Positions 1-9,372 are shown, counted from the stretch's first letter. The stretch is 64,000 nucleotides of DNA from Lachnospiraceae bacterium 10-1 (GCA_000403495.2 KE159820.1:62001-126000), one strand, 5' to 3'. Notes: generated from the sequence alone by a model not told the origin. Translations and numbers: made by a program.

Positions 1-382
1 GTCCGCCCACAATTTGAATCTTTAATTTTCGGCAGCAATCCAGGGCCTGTTCCATAAGTTCCCGCAGCAAAATCTCTTCCGCTCCTTCAGGCAGTGTAAC
101 TGCTAAAGTTACTGTCCTTGCTAACGCTCCTGCTGCTGCCAGATTATTGGCTGCTGCCATAACTGCCAAAAAAGCGGCGTCAGATATGCCAAGTGCAACT
201 GTCTGTGTAGAAACTGCCATCCCTCCACTATCTGCATCCTTATTGTCATCATGCTTTTCCCATGACAAAAAGGCGCAGTCCTCTCCTACGCCTGCACCTT
301 TTAATACTTCACTATGAACTTTTTCTATCTGTTTTAATACCGAACGCTTTAAAATACTTTCGGATATTTTTCCTGTTTTCAT
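1..382 (-). CDS. AIR synthase-related protein, N-terminal part (partial)
   Basis: The reading frame runs off the left edge, so only about 127 N-terminal residues are visible. They start with MKTGKISESILKRSVLKQI and continue through GAGVGEDCAFLSW and a segment with MAAANNLAAAGA. This layout matches the N-terminal ATP-binding half of the PurM/HypE-type AIR synthase-related fold, in particular the hydrogenase-maturation-factor-like proteins of Lachnospiraceae. The start ATG has a purine-rich AGGACAGGG stretch upstream. The substrate is unknown: no hydrogenase or purine gene is adjacent, and the C-terminal half that would help lies outside the window. Family placement is by recognition of the motif order only. 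Confidence 0.6.
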   Translation of the reverse strand, partial: MKTGKISESILKRSVLKQIEKVHSEVLKGAGVGEDCAFLSWEKHDDNKDADSGGMAVSTQTVALGISDAAFLAVMAAANNLAAAGALARTVTLAVTLPEGAEEILLRELMEQALDCCRKLKIQIVGG

Positions 383-420
383 AGCTGCCCTGTCCTTTTT
401 CTAAGCAATATCAGCCTGCA

Positions 421-457
421 TTATTCACGCAGCCTTAGAAAAAGACGGCTGAATAAC
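421..457 (-). terminator. possible hairpin after the VanW-family gene
   Basis: An imperfect inverted repeat (TTATTCA-GCC against GGC-bulge-TGAATAA on the minus strand) begins immediately after the stop codon of the VanW-family gene. No clear U-run follows, so it may be a weak terminator or a 3' stabilising hairpin. Confidence 0.3.
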
Positions 458-1999
458 TTACTGTGCCGGGGCCTGCTCCGGTGCTACCTCAGCCGGAGGC
501 GCTGCTCCTTCAGCAGGAGGCGCGGCCGGTGCTTCTGCGGCAGGAGGCGCGGCGGCTGCCGCAAGGGCTGCCACAACATTTTTCACATGGTCAATATTAT
601 TGGTAGCTATAGCTGCCATAATTTCATTATATGCATTAGGATCAGCAGTTGCAATGCCTACGGTTGCCGTCCTTGGCGTTACCTGATAGGAGCTTGAATT
701 TATCTGTTCACGACTGACTTCCACCCCATTTTCAGTTACAACTTTCCACAAATTTGCTCTGTAGCCAATATGAGCGGATTGCACTGAGATGGAGCCCACC
801 GGGAGAGACGCATCTGTATAGATTACCTCTGAATCTGGATAAGTTTTACTTATCACTTCACTTTCATAGCTTACCTGACGATTACTCTGCCTTGTTTCCA
901 CTCCATAAATTGTAAAACTAATCTGCTTATCGTCCGTCGTGGTGCCTTCAATGTAAATAGGAGCTTCCGTATTATTTACGAATTTAAAATCCTTTCCGGA
1001 GGATTCGGCAATTGCTGCATCGGCCGAAGGATCCACATAGGTTACGATCATAGAATGATTGTGTCTTTCCGTAACCTCCAGCTCTGACAAAAGTACTGCA
1101 TTATAGAGTGTAGTGGATACCTGACAAATACCTCCGCCCAAGCTGTCCACTACCTGTCCGTTTAAGTAGGAACCGGCCATATAATATCCATTGGCCTGTG
1201 AAAAAGGAGATACCGCCTCATAGGTTGAAAATTCATCTCCGGGGTAAAGTGTTGTACCATTAATCAGTTCAGCCCCATTCCTTACATTTGCGCTTCGGGA
1301 TGAACCTGAAGTTTTAAAACTGGTAGTAAAGGTACCAAGCACATCTTTTACCTTTTCAAGTTCTTCCTCGCTGCCTCTGGCTTCCTTTACCGTAACTGTC
1401 AGTTCAATAGAATCATCTTCTCTGTTCCAACTGCTATTTAAATATTCCTGAATAGCCTTTACGGAAGCTGCTTCATCAACTATTTCCCCTGTCTGCCCCG
1501 GAATAATCACAAATCTGTCATTTTCTCTGGTGAGTGTTGCGTCCGCTGCTTCCATATTATAAGCTGCGCACTGTTCCCTTATAATGGTTTTTACCAGTTC
1601 CTGGTCAATTCCAAATTCCAATCTATATACTTTATTCTGATACTGAAGATCCTTTGCAGTCTTGTAGCGCTGTACCACATTCCCTGTCTGGCCAATGTTT
1701 ACCGCTTCATCTATGATCTCCTGATTACTCCAATACAAGCCAAGGTCAGAGACTTTGACCTGTACCTCATTTCCCCCTACCGCAATCAATGTGATCATCT
1801 TCTCCGAAAGACTTTCCACGTAAGTCTCTACCAGAGATTTTGCTTCACTTTTTGTCTTTCCCTCCAAAGACATTTCCTCCACATAAACTCCGGTTAATAT
1901 TCTGTTTTCTTCTTCCTGCGCCCTTGTCTGAATACTTGGAATTACTGCTGTTACCAGTATTAGCCCAGCACAGATTAAACCCTTAATTAATTTTTTCAT
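458..1999 (-). CDS. VanW family exported protein with PG-binding-4-like N-terminus
   Basis: Exported cell-envelope protein of about 513 residues. A signal peptide (MKKLIKGLICAGLILV...) is followed by a peptidoglycan-binding-4-like region around residues 40-170 and a VanW domain at about 222-352, marked by YPGDEFS and the GGGICQVSTTLYNA core. A beta-rich G5-like stretch follows near 375-455. The last 30-odd residues are a low-complexity Ala/Pro/Glu tail, perhaps a wall-spanning segment. A TTG three codons upstream is in frame, but the ATG chosen begins a textbook signal peptide. VanW proteins are common in Firmicutes and their biochemical role is not settled. The gene may be co-transcribed with the tiny membrane ORF upstream. 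Confidence 0.88.
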   Translation of the reverse strand: MKKLIKGLICAGLILVTAVIPSIQTRAQEEENRILTGVYVEEMSLEGKTKSEAKSLVETYVESLSEKMITLIAVGGNEVQVKVSDLGLYWSNQEIIDEAVNIGQTGNVVQRYKTAKDLQYQNKVYRLEFGIDQELVKTIIREQCAAYNMEAADATLTRENDRFVIIPGQTGEIVDEAASVKAIQEYLNSSWNREDDSIELTVTVKEARGSEEELEKVKDVLGTFTTSFKTSGSSRSANVRNGAELINGTTLYPGDEFSTYEAVSPFSQANGYYMAGSYLNGQVVDSLGGGICQVSTTLYNAVLLSELEVTERHNHSMIVTYVDPSADAAIAESSGKDFKFVNNTEAPIYIEGTTTDDKQISFTIYGVETRQSNRQVSYESEVISKTYPDSEVIYTDASLPVGSISVQSAHIGYRANLWKVVTENGVEVSREQINSSSYQVTPRTATVGIATADPNAYNEIMAAIATNNIDHVKNVVAALAAAAAPPAAEAPAAPPAEGAAPPAEVAPEQAPAQ

Positions 2000-2033
2000 A
2001 CTTCCCAAACCTGTTTCTTAAAAATTACTTTTC

Positions 2034-2141
2034 TTAATAGATAAAAGATGCTATAGTTGGAATTATCATAGCAAGAATAAGCAATATGATAATAATGGAT
2101 GAAATTATTTTTCTACTTTTTTTATTATATAAATTAAACAT
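2034..2141 (-). CDS. 35-residue single-pass membrane peptide
   Basis: A short frame, apparently real: MFNLYNKKSRKI, then an Ile/Leu-rich span of about 18 residues (ISSIIIILLILAMIIPTIA) and a three-residue end. A strong GGAGG lies 6 nt before the chosen ATG; an adjacent ATG directly upstream is only 3 nt from it. The layout is a positive cytoplasmic N-terminus plus one transmembrane helix, resembling the tiny one-helix proteins of Firmicutes such as Prli42-type stressosome anchors. That analogy is architectural only. It reads toward the VanW-family gene 35 nt downstream, so the two could share a transcript. Confidence 0.6.
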   Translation of the reverse strand: MFNLYNKKSRKIISSIIIILLILAMIIPTIASFIY

Positions 2142-2183
2142 CATCTGCCTCCAATAAAATACATCTTTGAAAGGATATTATAT

Positions 2184-2792
2184 ATGAAATTCCCGTTTTT
2201 TGCAAGTTTTATAGTATTTTGCCTCTGGCTTGGATACGAGATTCACAAAAGTCGTAATAAAGCAGAACAAGATTCTTACGATTTCTGGGAAAAGGAAGCC
2301 CAAGCCAACAATACCCGAAAAAAATCTTTAGATAATCTTGATTACATTAAAATTCCATTTGATTCTCTTCCCACCACTGTCTGCGGGGAGGATCCTGTAA
2401 TCATGGAATACTGGGAAACATTAAAAGTTCTCTCCGAAAATCCTATCGTTAATTTTACTGGTATCAGCAACACTGATTTAAAGCTTATGTATGGTGCTCC
2501 AAATATAGACCTTTTATCCCGATATGACCAAAACTATACCATCTTAGTCCGCACCCTCCAGAAATTAGCACAGACGCTCTACGATAAAAAATATCTTACG
2601 GAGGCTTGTCATATTCTTGAATTTGCTGTTTCCGTACGCACCGATATTACCGGCTCTTATAAACTTCTGGCTTCCATTTACCAGCAAAAGGGACAGCCTG
2701 AAAAAATTTTAGACCTGATTCCCATTGCAGAGGGCCTTAACACAAGCCTGTCAAAACGGATTGTGTCCATGTTGGAAGAACTGGTGCCATAG
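2184..2792 (+). CDS. unknown membrane-anchored protein with helical C-terminus
   Basis: A 202-residue protein of no family I can name. Residues 1-20 form a hydrophobic signal anchor (FPFFASFIVFCLWLGYEI) followed by a charged region, so the bulk probably faces one side of the membrane. The C-terminal half (about residues 115-200) has alternating helices with TPR-like character, including LVRTLQKLAQTLYDKKYL and YKLLASIYQQKGQPEKIL. The start has AAAGGA upstream. It is divergent from the VanW gene and convergent with dnaJ, and ends at a shared terminator. A protein-protein interaction role would be a guess from the TPR-like pattern. Confidence 0.65.
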   Translation: MKFPFFASFIVFCLWLGYEIHKSRNKAEQDSYDFWEKEAQANNTRKKSLDNLDYIKIPFDSLPTTVCGEDPVIMEYWETLKVLSENPIVNFTGISNTDLKLMYGAPNIDLLSRYDQNYTILVRTLQKLAQTLYDKKYLTEACHILEFAVSVRTDITGSYKLLASIYQQKGQPEKILDLIPIAEGLNTSLSKRIVSMLEELVP

Positions 2793-2838
2793 CTTATTAT
2801 CAGTTTATGTTTGATTTTTAATTTTTATGACCTGAAAA

Positions 2839-2865
2839 AGGAAGGACCGCAATGCGTTCCTTCCT
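2839..2865. terminator. bidirectional terminator between dnaJ and the convergent unknown gene
   Basis: Perfect 8-bp stem AGGAAGGA/TCCTTCCT with a short GC-containing loop. It is followed by T-rich sequence on the plus strand and by TTTTTC on the minus strand, so it can end both converging transcripts. Confidence 0.65.
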
Positions 2866-2869
2866 CATT

Positions 2870-4030
2870 TTATTTCCAGAATTTTTTCTTTTTGGAGTCT
2901 TTTCCCTCCGGCTTATCTTTCTGCACATTCTGAGCTGCCTTTAGGCTGTCTCCTGTAAGTGCGTCAAACTGCTTTAAAAGCTCCTTGGCCTCGTGGGATA
3001 ATCTTTCCGGTGTCTGAACCACCAGCGTCACATAATGGTCGCCACGGACTTCTTTGTTTCTTAAAGTAGGTACACCCTTTCCCTTTAGACGGACCTTAGT
3101 GTCAGTCTGGGTTCCGGGTTTCACTTCATAAATGACTTTACCATCCACCGTATCCACTACCACATCACCGCCCAAAGCAGCAACTGCGTAGGATACCGGA
3201 ACCGTAGAGTAAATATTGTAATCCTGACGTTGGAAAATCGGATGGCGTCCAACAATCACTTCTACCAAAAGATCTCCTCTGGGACCACCATTTGCACCTG
3301 GTTCCCCTTTGTCTCTGATACGGACGCTCTGACCGTTGTCAATTCCGGCAGGGATGGACACTTGTATTTTCTTGCGGCTTGCAATATAGCCTGAACCATG
3401 ACAGTCCGCGCACTTTTCCTTGATTACCTTACCTGTACCATTACAATCCGGACAAGTCTGTACATTTCTGACCGTTCCAAAGAAAGACTGCTGGGTAAAT
3501 ACCACCTGGCCTTTACCGCCGCACTTCTGGCAGGTTTCCGGATTGGTGCCCGGCTTTGCCCCGCTGCCATGACAAGTCTTACACTCATCCTTAAGGGTAA
3601 GTTCAATTTCTTTTTCAATACCAAAAACAGCTTCCTCGAAGGTAATTCTCACACTGGTTCTGATGTTGGCACCCTTCATAGGGCCGTTGTTCCCCCTGCC
3701 TCTACGTCCGCCGCCAAAAAAGTCTCCAAAAATATCTCCGAATATATCACTGAAATCTGCGGTGTTAAAGTCAAAGCCTCCAAACCCACCACTACCGCCT
3801 TCAAAAGCGGCATGGCCAAACTGGTCATACTGTTTTTTCTTTTCCGGATCACTTAAAATAGCATAAGCCTCTGAGGCTTCTTTGAACTTTTTCTCAGCCT
3901 CCGCATTTCCCGGATTCATATCAGGATGGTATTTCTTGGCTAATACCCTGTATGCCTTTTTAATGGCGGCATCATCCGCGTTTTTATCTATTCCAAGGAC
4001 TTCATAATAGTCACGTTTTTGTTCTGCCAT
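2870..4030 (-). CDS. dnaJ: chaperone protein DnaJ
   Basis: Full-length type I Hsp40 co-chaperone, 386 residues. The J domain occupies residues 1-70 with HPD at 35-37. A Gly/Phe-rich linker follows to about 115, then four zinc-binding CxxCxGxG repeats ([32 protein letters not shown]), then the substrate-binding C-terminal beta domains. It stimulates DnaK ATPase and delivers unfolded clients in the cytoplasm. It is last in the hrcA-grpE-dnaK-dnaJ operon and is separated from dnaK by a short spacer containing a hairpin. The Lys-rich end (KKKKFWK) is typical of clostridial DnaJ. Confidence 0.98.
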   Translation of the reverse strand: MAEQKRDYYEVLGIDKNADDAAIKKAYRVLAKKYHPDMNPGNAEAEKKFKEASEAYAILSDPEKKKQYDQFGHAAFEGGSGGFGGFDFNTADFSDIFGDIFGDFFGGGRRGRGNNGPMKGANIRTSVRITFEEAVFGIEKEIELTLKDECKTCHGSGAKPGTNPETCQKCGGKGQVVFTQQSFFGTVRNVQTCPDCNGTGKVIKEKCADCHGSGYIASRKKIQVSIPAGIDNGQSVRIRDKGEPGANGGPRGDLLVEVIVGRHPIFQRQDYNIYSTVPVSYAVAALGGDVVVDTVDGKVIYEVKPGTQTDTKVRLKGKGVPTLRNKEVRGDHYVTLVVQTPERLSHEAKELLKQFDALTGDSLKAAQNVQKDKPEGKDSKKKKFWK

Positions 4031-4046
4031 TTTTAACCTCCCAAAA

Positions 4047-4071
4047 GGAATGGCTCTTTAGGAACCATTCC
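4047..4071 (-). promoter_or_regulatory. hairpin in the dnaK-dnaJ spacer
   Basis: A 7-bp perfect stem, GGAATGG/CCATTCC, with an 11-nt loop lies between the dnaK stop and the dnaJ ribosome-binding site. On the minus strand it is followed by only four T residues. It could be a partial attenuator or a processing/stability element that lowers dnaJ expression relative to dnaK. Confidence 0.4.
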
Positions 4072-4097
4072 TCTGCGGCATTTCGTCTACTTTACTC

Positions 4098-5972
4098 TTA
4101 AACTTCTCTATAATCTCCGTCAACAACATCATCTGCCGGGCCTGCATCAGCACTGCCCATATCAGGGCCTGCACCTGCACCCATGTCAGGGCCTGCGCCG
4201 CCTGCCTGCTGCATATTCTCATACATCTTGGTAAATAATGCCTGAGCGCTTGTAGTAAGTTTTTCTTTTGCTGCTTTAAGCGCGTCCAGATCAGCATCAG
4301 ACATTTCCTGATCTTTGGTTCTTTCCAAAATGTCTTTTACTGCCTGCATATCGGCTTCTACCGTAGATTTTTCGGAAGCATCAATCTTATCTCCCACTTC
4401 GTTTAAAGCTTTTTCTGTTTGGAATACAAAAGAATCAGCTTCATTTCTGGCATCAATTGCTTCTTTTCTCTTCTTATCCTGTGCTTCAAACTCAGCAGCT
4501 TCCTTTACTGCCTTATCAATCTCATCATCGGACATATTGGAGCTTGCCGTAATTGTAATATGCTGCTCCTTACCGGTACCTAAATCCTTGGCAGATACAT
4601 TAACAATACCATTTGCATCTATGTCAAAGGTAACCTCAATCTGCGGTACGCCGCGCATTGCCGGAGGGATTCCATCCAGTCTGAACTGTCCAAGAGACTT
4701 ATTATCTCTTGCAAACTGTCTTTCACCCTGTAATACATTGATATCAACTGCTGTCTGATTATCTGCTGCTGTTGAGAATATCTGGCTCTTCTTTGTAGGG
4801 ATTGTTGTATTTCTTTCAATCAGTCTGGTTGCAATGCCGCCCATTGTCTCAATAGACAGTGAGAGAGGGGTAACATCCAAAAGAAGAATTTCACCCGCAC
4901 CGGCATCACCTGCTAATTTACCTCCCTGAATGGAAGCGCCTAATGCAACACATTCATCAGGGTTAAGACTCTTACTGGGTTCATGTCCTGTAAGCTGTTT
5001 TACTTTATCCTGTACAGCAGGAATACGTGTAGAACCACCTACCAGTAAGACCTGGCCTAAATCAGCATTTGTAAGACCTGCATCCTTCATGGCATTCTGA
5101 ACAGGGATCGCTGTTCTTTCCACCAGATCATGTGTCAGCTCATCAAATTTTGCCCTGGAAAGGTTCATGTCAAAGTGCTTGGGGCCTTCTGCCGTAGCTG
5201 TAATGAAAGGAAGATTGATATTTGTTGTTGTAGCTGAAGACAATTCTTTCTTTGCCTTCTCTGCTGCTTCTTTCAATCTCTGAAGAGCCATTTTATCATT
5301 GGATAAATCAACGCCTTCCGCTTTCTTAAACTCCTCAATCATCCACTGTGTCAGCTTATTATCAAAATCATCACCTCCAAGGCGTGTATCACCGTTGGTA
5401 GCCAGAACTTCAATAACGCCATCTCCAATTTCAATAATGGAAACATCAAAGGTACCGCCACCTAAGTCGTATACCATAATCTTTTGTTCTTTTTCATTAT
5501 CAAGTCCATAGGCAAGTGCTGCTGCTGTGGGCTCATTAATAATACGTTTTACATCCAGGCCTGCAATCTTTCCTGCATCTTTGGTAGCCTGACGCTGTGC
5601 GTCATTAAAGTATGCCGGAACAGTGATAACAGCCTCAGTAACTTTTTCTCCCAAATAACTTTCCGCATCTGCTTTCAGTTTTTGAAGAATCATTGCAGAA
5701 ATCTGCTGGGGAGAGTATTTCTTCTCATCAATGGTGCGGCCTTTGTCTGTACCCATATCCCTCTTAATGGAAGAAATGGTCTTTTCTGCATTGGTTACTG
5801 CCTGACGTTTTGCAGGCTCGCCAATCAGTCTTTCTCCTGTTTTTGTAAATGCAACCACAGAGGGTGTTGTTCTTGCTCCTTCTGCATTTGCAATGACGGT
5901 GGGCTTTCCACCTTCCATAACTGCTACACAACTGTTTGTTGTACCTAAGTCAATACCAATTATCTTACTCAT
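4098..5972 (-). CDS. dnaK: molecular chaperone DnaK (Hsp70)
   Basis: Complete 624-residue Hsp70. The start [18 protein letters not shown] is the phosphate-1 loop. [11 protein letters not shown] and the [12 protein letters not shown] region complete the actin-like nucleotide-binding domain (about 1-350). The linker [10 protein letters not shown] leads to the substrate-binding beta domain and helical lid, with an acidic, Gly/Ala-rich tail ([16 protein letters not shown]). It is an ATP-driven cytoplasmic folding chaperone that works with GrpE and DnaJ, both encoded in the same operon. The four nucleotides before the CIRCE-controlled hrcA show it is under heat-shock repression by HrcA. Length is normal and I see no anomalies. 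Confidence 0.99.
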   Translation of the reverse strand: MSKIIGIDLGTTNSCVAVMEGGKPTVIANAEGARTTPSVVAFTKTGERLIGEPAKRQAVTNAEKTISSIKRDMGTDKGRTIDEKKYSPQQISAMILQKLKADAESYLGEKVTEAVITVPAYFNDAQRQATKDAGKIAGLDVKRIINEPTAAALAYGLDNEKEQKIMVYDLGGGTFDVSIIEIGDGVIEVLATNGDTRLGGDDFDNKLTQWMIEEFKKAEGVDLSNDKMALQRLKEAAEKAKKELSSATTTNINLPFITATAEGPKHFDMNLSRAKFDELTHDLVERTAIPVQNAMKDAGLTNADLGQVLLVGGSTRIPAVQDKVKQLTGHEPSKSLNPDECVALGASIQGGKLAGDAGAGEILLLDVTPLSLSIETMGGIATRLIERNTTIPTKKSQIFSTAADNQTAVDINVLQGERQFARDNKSLGQFRLDGIPPAMRGVPQIEVTFDIDANGIVNVSAKDLGTGKEQHITITASSNMSDDEIDKAVKEAAEFEAQDKKRKEAIDARNEADSFVFQTEKALNEVGDKIDASEKSTVEADMQAVKDILERTKDQEMSDADLDALKAAKEKLTTSAQALFTKMYENMQQAGGAGPDMGAGAGPDMGSADAGPADDVVDGDYREV

Positions 5973-6021
5973 AATTATCTCCTCCTTAAATATTTGGCTT
6001 GATTTCTATTTTTTATCTTAT

Positions 6022-6651
6022 TTAGCTTACAACAGCTACCATACTATGTCTGACTACGCTGTCCCTGTAGGTGTATCCTTTTTGCAGTTCCTGTGCGATT
6101 ACGCCGGATTCATATTCATCGCTTTCCACCTGCATCACTGCATTATGAAAATCAGGATTGAATTCCTGGCCTATTGCAGGAATAGGCTTTACTTCAATTT
6201 TTTCCAGCTCAGTAATAAGCTGTTTGTAGATCATTTCCATTCCCTCTACAAAAGGCAGGTTCTTTTCCTCTTCCGGTACGGTTGCCAAACCTCTTTCAAA
6301 ATTATCCACAACGGGAAGAATTTTTTCAATAACACTTTTCGCCCCTGTTTCAAACATTGCTGTCTTTTCTTTCTCGGAACGCTTTCTGAAGTTATCAAAT
6401 TCCGCCATCTGACGTTTTACCCGATCTTCCAGTTCATCAATTTTTTCCTTCAGGGCATCCTGCTTCTTGTCAGCCTTAAGTTTCCGCTTGGCAGCTTTTT
6501 TTTCTTCCTTAGAATCCTTCTCTCCTGCAATTGGTTCCGCAGTTTTCTCCATCTCTTCCTTTTCCGAAGCAGTTTCTTCTTCCGAAGTATTCTGTATGGC
6601 TTCCTCTGTATCAATATCCCCTTGCAGATCTTTTTTTGTTTCCTCGTTCAT
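6022..6651 (-). CDS. grpE: nucleotide exchange factor GrpE
   Basis: GrpE promotes ADP release from DnaK. The N-terminal 60-70 residues are an acidic, Glu/Lys-rich disordered stretch. A long coiled coil follows (DALKEKIDELEDRVKRQMAE), then the family signature FDNFRKRSEKE and the C-terminal beta-wing with AVMQVES and GYTYRDSVVRHSMVAV. I chose the second in-frame ATG (MNEETKK), which sits 3-9 nt from GAGG/AAGGG. An ATG three codons upstream overlaps that ribosome-binding site. It is placed between hrcA and dnaK, the usual Firmicute order. Confidence 0.97.
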   Translation of the reverse strand: MNEETKKDLQGDIDTEEAIQNTSEEETASEKEEMEKTAEPIAGEKDSKEEKKAAKRKLKADKKQDALKEKIDELEDRVKRQMAEFDNFRKRSEKEKTAMFETGAKSVIEKILPVVDNFERGLATVPEEEKNLPFVEGMEMIYKQLITELEKIEVKPIPAIGQEFNPDFHNAVMQVESDEYESGVIAQELQKGYTYRDSVVRHSMVAVVS

Positions 6652-6672
6652 CAGCCTCATCCCTTTCTATCT

Positions 6673-7704
6673 TTATGTCTTTTTCCTGTACAATTCATCT
6701 AACTGGTGAGTAATCGTCTTTAAGGTTCCCACCACCTTATCATAATCCATTCGTTTAGGTCCAATAATTCCTATTGTTCCTCTCATTCCCTCGCCTAATT
6801 CATAAGTAGCTGTAACCACACTGCAGTCTTTCATAGTCTGGATCGGTGTTTCATTCCCGATATATACCTGAATCCCTGTGCTGCTCTCATCTGCAAGTGT
6901 ATCCTGTACAAGCTCTGTGAGCATTTGTTTTTCTTCGAATGTATTAATAATATCGCTGGCCTTCTTCTGGTCTGCAAGTTCCGGATATTTAAAAATATTG
7001 TTTGCCCCGCTGGTATAAATTTCCAGATCTTCTTCCGCCTTGATAGATTCCGCTATGGCATCAATCACATCCGCTACTATGTCGCTGTGTATGCCGGCCT
7101 GCTGCTTCATTGCTGAAATCATGCCTAAATTAATTTCTTCAAGGGCCAGACCGTTCAAATGGGTATTTAAAAGAATGTTAAGTTTAAGCAGCGTCTCATC
7201 ATCAAGTGCCTCTGAGACCGGAATAATATTGTTTTTGATTACATTTCCTTCTACCACTACCACCGCAAGGATTTGGGTTACATCCACTCTGGAAAGCTGC
7301 AGAAACTTGATTTTATTACTATGAATCGTAGGAGCCGAAATCATAGTAGCATAATTGGTGTTGACTGCTAAAAGCCTTGCCACCTGCTTAAGAAGATGAT
7401 CCATTTTATCTTCCTTCTCAAGCATCATTTCCTTTAATTCTTCCAGTTCTCTGTCTTTTTCCTCCATCATGGTGTCTACATACAGCCGGTATCCTTTATC
7501 AGATGGAATTCTTCCGGCTGAAGTGTGCGGCTGTACAATATAGCCCATTTCCTCTAAATCTGACATTTCATTCCGAATCGTAGCGGAACTTAAATTCAAA
7601 TCCGTATATTTGGAAATCGTCCTGCTGCCAACTGGTTCCCCGCTTTCCAGGTAATTACGGATAATGGCCTGCAATATTTTAATTTTTCTTTCACTTAACT
7701 GCAT
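6673..7704 (-). CDS. hrcA: heat-inducible transcription repressor HrcA
   Basis: First gene of the heat-shock operon. The N-terminus (MQLSERKIKILQAIIRNYLE) is the winged-helix DNA-binding domain, with recognition region SSATIRNEMSDLEEMGYI. A GAF-like regulatory domain follows and the C-terminus carries RGTIGIIGPKRMDY, an HrcA family hallmark. It represses its own operon by binding the CIRCE element directly upstream and is itself folded by GroEL in characterised species. A GTG three codons upstream is an alternative start. Length (about 343 residues) is normal. Confidence 0.98.
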   Translation of the reverse strand: MQLSERKIKILQAIIRNYLESGEPVGSRTISKYTDLNLSSATIRNEMSDLEEMGYIVQPHTSAGRIPSDKGYRLYVDTMMEEKDRELEELKEMMLEKEDKMDHLLKQVARLLAVNTNYATMISAPTIHSNKIKFLQLSRVDVTQILAVVVVEGNVIKNNIIPVSEALDDETLLKLNILLNTHLNGLALEEINLGMISAMKQQAGIHSDIVADVIDAIAESIKAEEDLEIYTSGANNIFKYPELADQKKASDIINTFEEKQMLTELVQDTLADESSTGIQVYIGNETPIQTMKDCSVVTATYELGEGMRGTIGIIGPKRMDYDKVVGTLKTITHQLDELYRKKT

Positions 7705-7750
7705 TTCCACCATCCTTTCTGCCTGTCAGCATCAAATGTGAATGCTGTTG

Positions 7751-7777
7751 TTAGCACTCACGTAGGTGGAGTGCTAA
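7751..7777. promoter_or_regulatory. CIRCE operator
   Basis: Perfect match to the HrcA operator: TTAGCACTC, nine nucleotides, GAGTGCTAA. It lies between the promoter and hrcA, so bound HrcA blocks the hrcA-grpE-dnaK-dnaJ transcript until heat shock. Confidence 0.97.
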
Positions 7778-7791
7778 CACCTTCTTAACCT

Positions 7792-7820
7792 AAAATATCA
7801 CTTACCCTATTTATTGTCAA
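7792..7820 (-). promoter_or_regulatory. sigma-A promoter of the hrcA operon
   Basis: Minus-strand TTGACA, 17-nt spacer, TATTTT, placed so that transcription starts just before or within the CIRCE operator. Confidence 0.75.
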
Positions 7821-7857
7821 CCTATACTGCATAAAATAATTATTAAATAATTATAAA

Positions 7858-7883
7858 AAGGATACTGCCGAAACAGTATCCTT
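7858..7883 (-). terminator. intrinsic terminator after the DUF6465 gene
   Basis: Perfect 10-bp stem AAGGATACTG/CAGTATCCTT with a 6-nt loop, followed on the minus strand by TTTTTATAA. It insulates the heat-shock operon from the gene upstream. Confidence 0.85.
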
Positions 7884-7909
7884 ATACTTGAACAACTATA
7901 TTCTTTTTG

Positions 7910-8323
7910 TTAAATAAAGAAGCTTCCTGTAACATCACCGTTGATAACATAATATGTAGTGTTCTCTTCCGGCTTAACATAAAGTTCAATGCTCTTAAGA
8001 TCTTCTTCTTTGCCGCCTAAGTCGTATTTCCATACGTCTCTGCAGCTCTTTAATAAATCATCAGGTGTATATGATTTACCCCTGAACTGGAAGTTAACAG
8101 CTTCAGTCACTACTGTTTTCTTAACTGCTTCCTTCTTAGGTGCTGCTTCTTTCTTTGCTGCTGTCTTTTTTGCGGGCGCTTTCGCTGCTTTCTTTGTTTC
8201 CGCCTTAGGAGCCTCTTTCACTTCTGCCTTAACCTCTGATGCCTTCCCCTCTACAGGCTTAACCTCTTTAGCAGGTGTTGTCTTAACCTCTGCTTTTGCT
8301 GTTTCTTTCTTCGTTACTGCCAT
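7910..8323 (-). CDS. DUF6465 family protein with H1-like Lys/Ala-rich N-terminus
   Basis: About 137 residues. The first half is low-complexity Lys/Ala/Pro/Glu sequence (KAPAKKTAAKKEAAPKKE), reminiscent of histone-H1-like tails. The last 60 residues form a compact domain with NFQFRGKSYTPDDLL and a Tyr-rich end, which I place in DUF6465. The ATG beginning MAVTKKE is preceded by AAAGGAG at good spacing; an in-frame GTG six codons upstream overlaps that site and is unlikely. It is monocistronic, with a terminator behind it. Function is unknown. A nucleic-acid-binding tail is an inference from composition only, and acidic residues are also frequent. Confidence 0.75.
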   Translation of the reverse strand: MAVTKKETAKAEVKTTPAKEVKPVEGKASEVKAEVKEAPKAETKKAAKAPAKKTAAKKEAAPKKEAVKKTVVTEAVNFQFRGKSYTPDDLLKSCRDVWKYDLGGKEEDLKSIELYVKPEENTTYYVINGDVTGSFFI

Positions 8324-8513
8324 GATGCAAACTCCTTTCACTTAGAGAAAAAATCCCTTTTTGCACACATATAGATAAATTCATTGTTTCATGGGAAATA
8401 GCATACTCCATATTTTCCCTTTTGTCAACTAATTGCTAAATTTTCGTCACAATTCAGTTGGCAGATATTTATAAATGGAAGGAGGAGTGAACTATGCCTA
8501 TCATTTCCCACTT

Positions 8514-9368
8514 TTAAATTGCTTTAAAACCAAAATATGCCAGAACAACAATTCCCAAAATAATACGATACCAGCCAAATACCTTGAAATCATGTTTTTT
8601 GATGTAACCCATCAGGAAGCGGATTACTATGATAGATACAATAAATGCTGAAGCCATTCCTGTAACCAGAATCGTTAATTCATTTCCTGAAAATGCAAAT
8701 CCAAATTTAACAAGCTTTAAAAGGCTTGCACCAAACATCACAGGAATCGCAAGAAAAAAAGTAAATTCTGCTGCTACTGTCCTTGATACGCCGATTAAAA
8801 GAGCTCCTAAAATGGTTGCTCCCGAACGTGAAGTTCCTGGAAAAATAGCTGCAATCAGTTGGAAAAATCCAATGATTAAAGCTGTCTGATAAGTAATTTC
8901 AGACAGGGAATTAATTTTTGACCGGGTATTTTTATTGTGGTTTTCGATCATAATAAAACCGATGCCAAAAACAATCAGGGCAATTGACACGCACACCCCA
9001 TTATAGAAAAGACTTTCAAAAAATTCATCAAATAAAAGTCCCACTACTGCCGCTGGTATGCAGGCACTCACAATTTTAAACCACATGATCCAGATATCTT
9101 TTTTACAATAGGAAAGAAAACCGTTTTTCTTAACGGGGCAGGAATTGTTCTTTTTTCCAAAAGGCCATATTTTATCCCAGAACAGCACTACAACTGCCAA
9201 AATTGCGCCAAGCTGAATAACCACAAGAAACATTCCCCAAAAATCCTGCTCCACATCCATCTTTACAAATTCATCCAGTAAAATCATGTGGCCGGTACTG
9301 CTGATGGGAAGCCACTCCGTGATTCCCTCCACAATACCAAATAATATCGACTTTAAAATTTCAATCAT
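8514..9368 (-). CDS. uppP: undecaprenyl-diphosphatase UppP (BacA)
   Basis: Integral membrane phosphatase that recycles undecaprenyl pyrophosphate to the monophosphate carrier for wall synthesis; overexpression gives bacitracin resistance. The two signature motifs are visible: EGITEWLPISSTGH at residues 14-27 and PGTSRSGAT near residue 178. There are about eight hydrophobic segments over 284 residues. It is slightly longer than the usual 265-280 residues because of a hydrophilic loop (GKKNNSCPVKKNG) around residue 75. Four nucleotides separate it from the patatin gene upstream, so it is probably last in that operon. Confidence 0.97.
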   Translation of the reverse strand: MIEILKSILFGIVEGITEWLPISSTGHMILLDEFVKMDVEQDFWGMFLVVIQLGAILAVVVLFWDKIWPFGKKNNSCPVKKNGFLSYCKKDIWIMWFKIVSACIPAAVVGLLFDEFFESLFYNGVCVSIALIVFGIGFIMIENHNKNTRSKINSLSEITYQTALIIGFFQLIAAIFPGTSRSGATILGALLIGVSRTVAAEFTFFLAIPVMFGASLLKLVKFGFAFSGNELTILVTGMASAFIVSIIVIRFLMGYIKKHDFKVFGWYRIILGIVVLAYFGFKAI

Positions 9369-9372
9369 TAAA

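Noticed and set aside
5484-6709. Long plus-strand frames opposite dnaK and grpE
   Set aside because: They are antisense to strongly conserved genes, Cys/Phe-rich and without family features; typical shadows.
8494-8517. A plus-strand seven-codon frame (MPIISHF) with a strong GGAGGAG upstream
   Set aside because: Too short to support as a gene; it overlaps the uppP stop region. The purine stretch may be coincidental.
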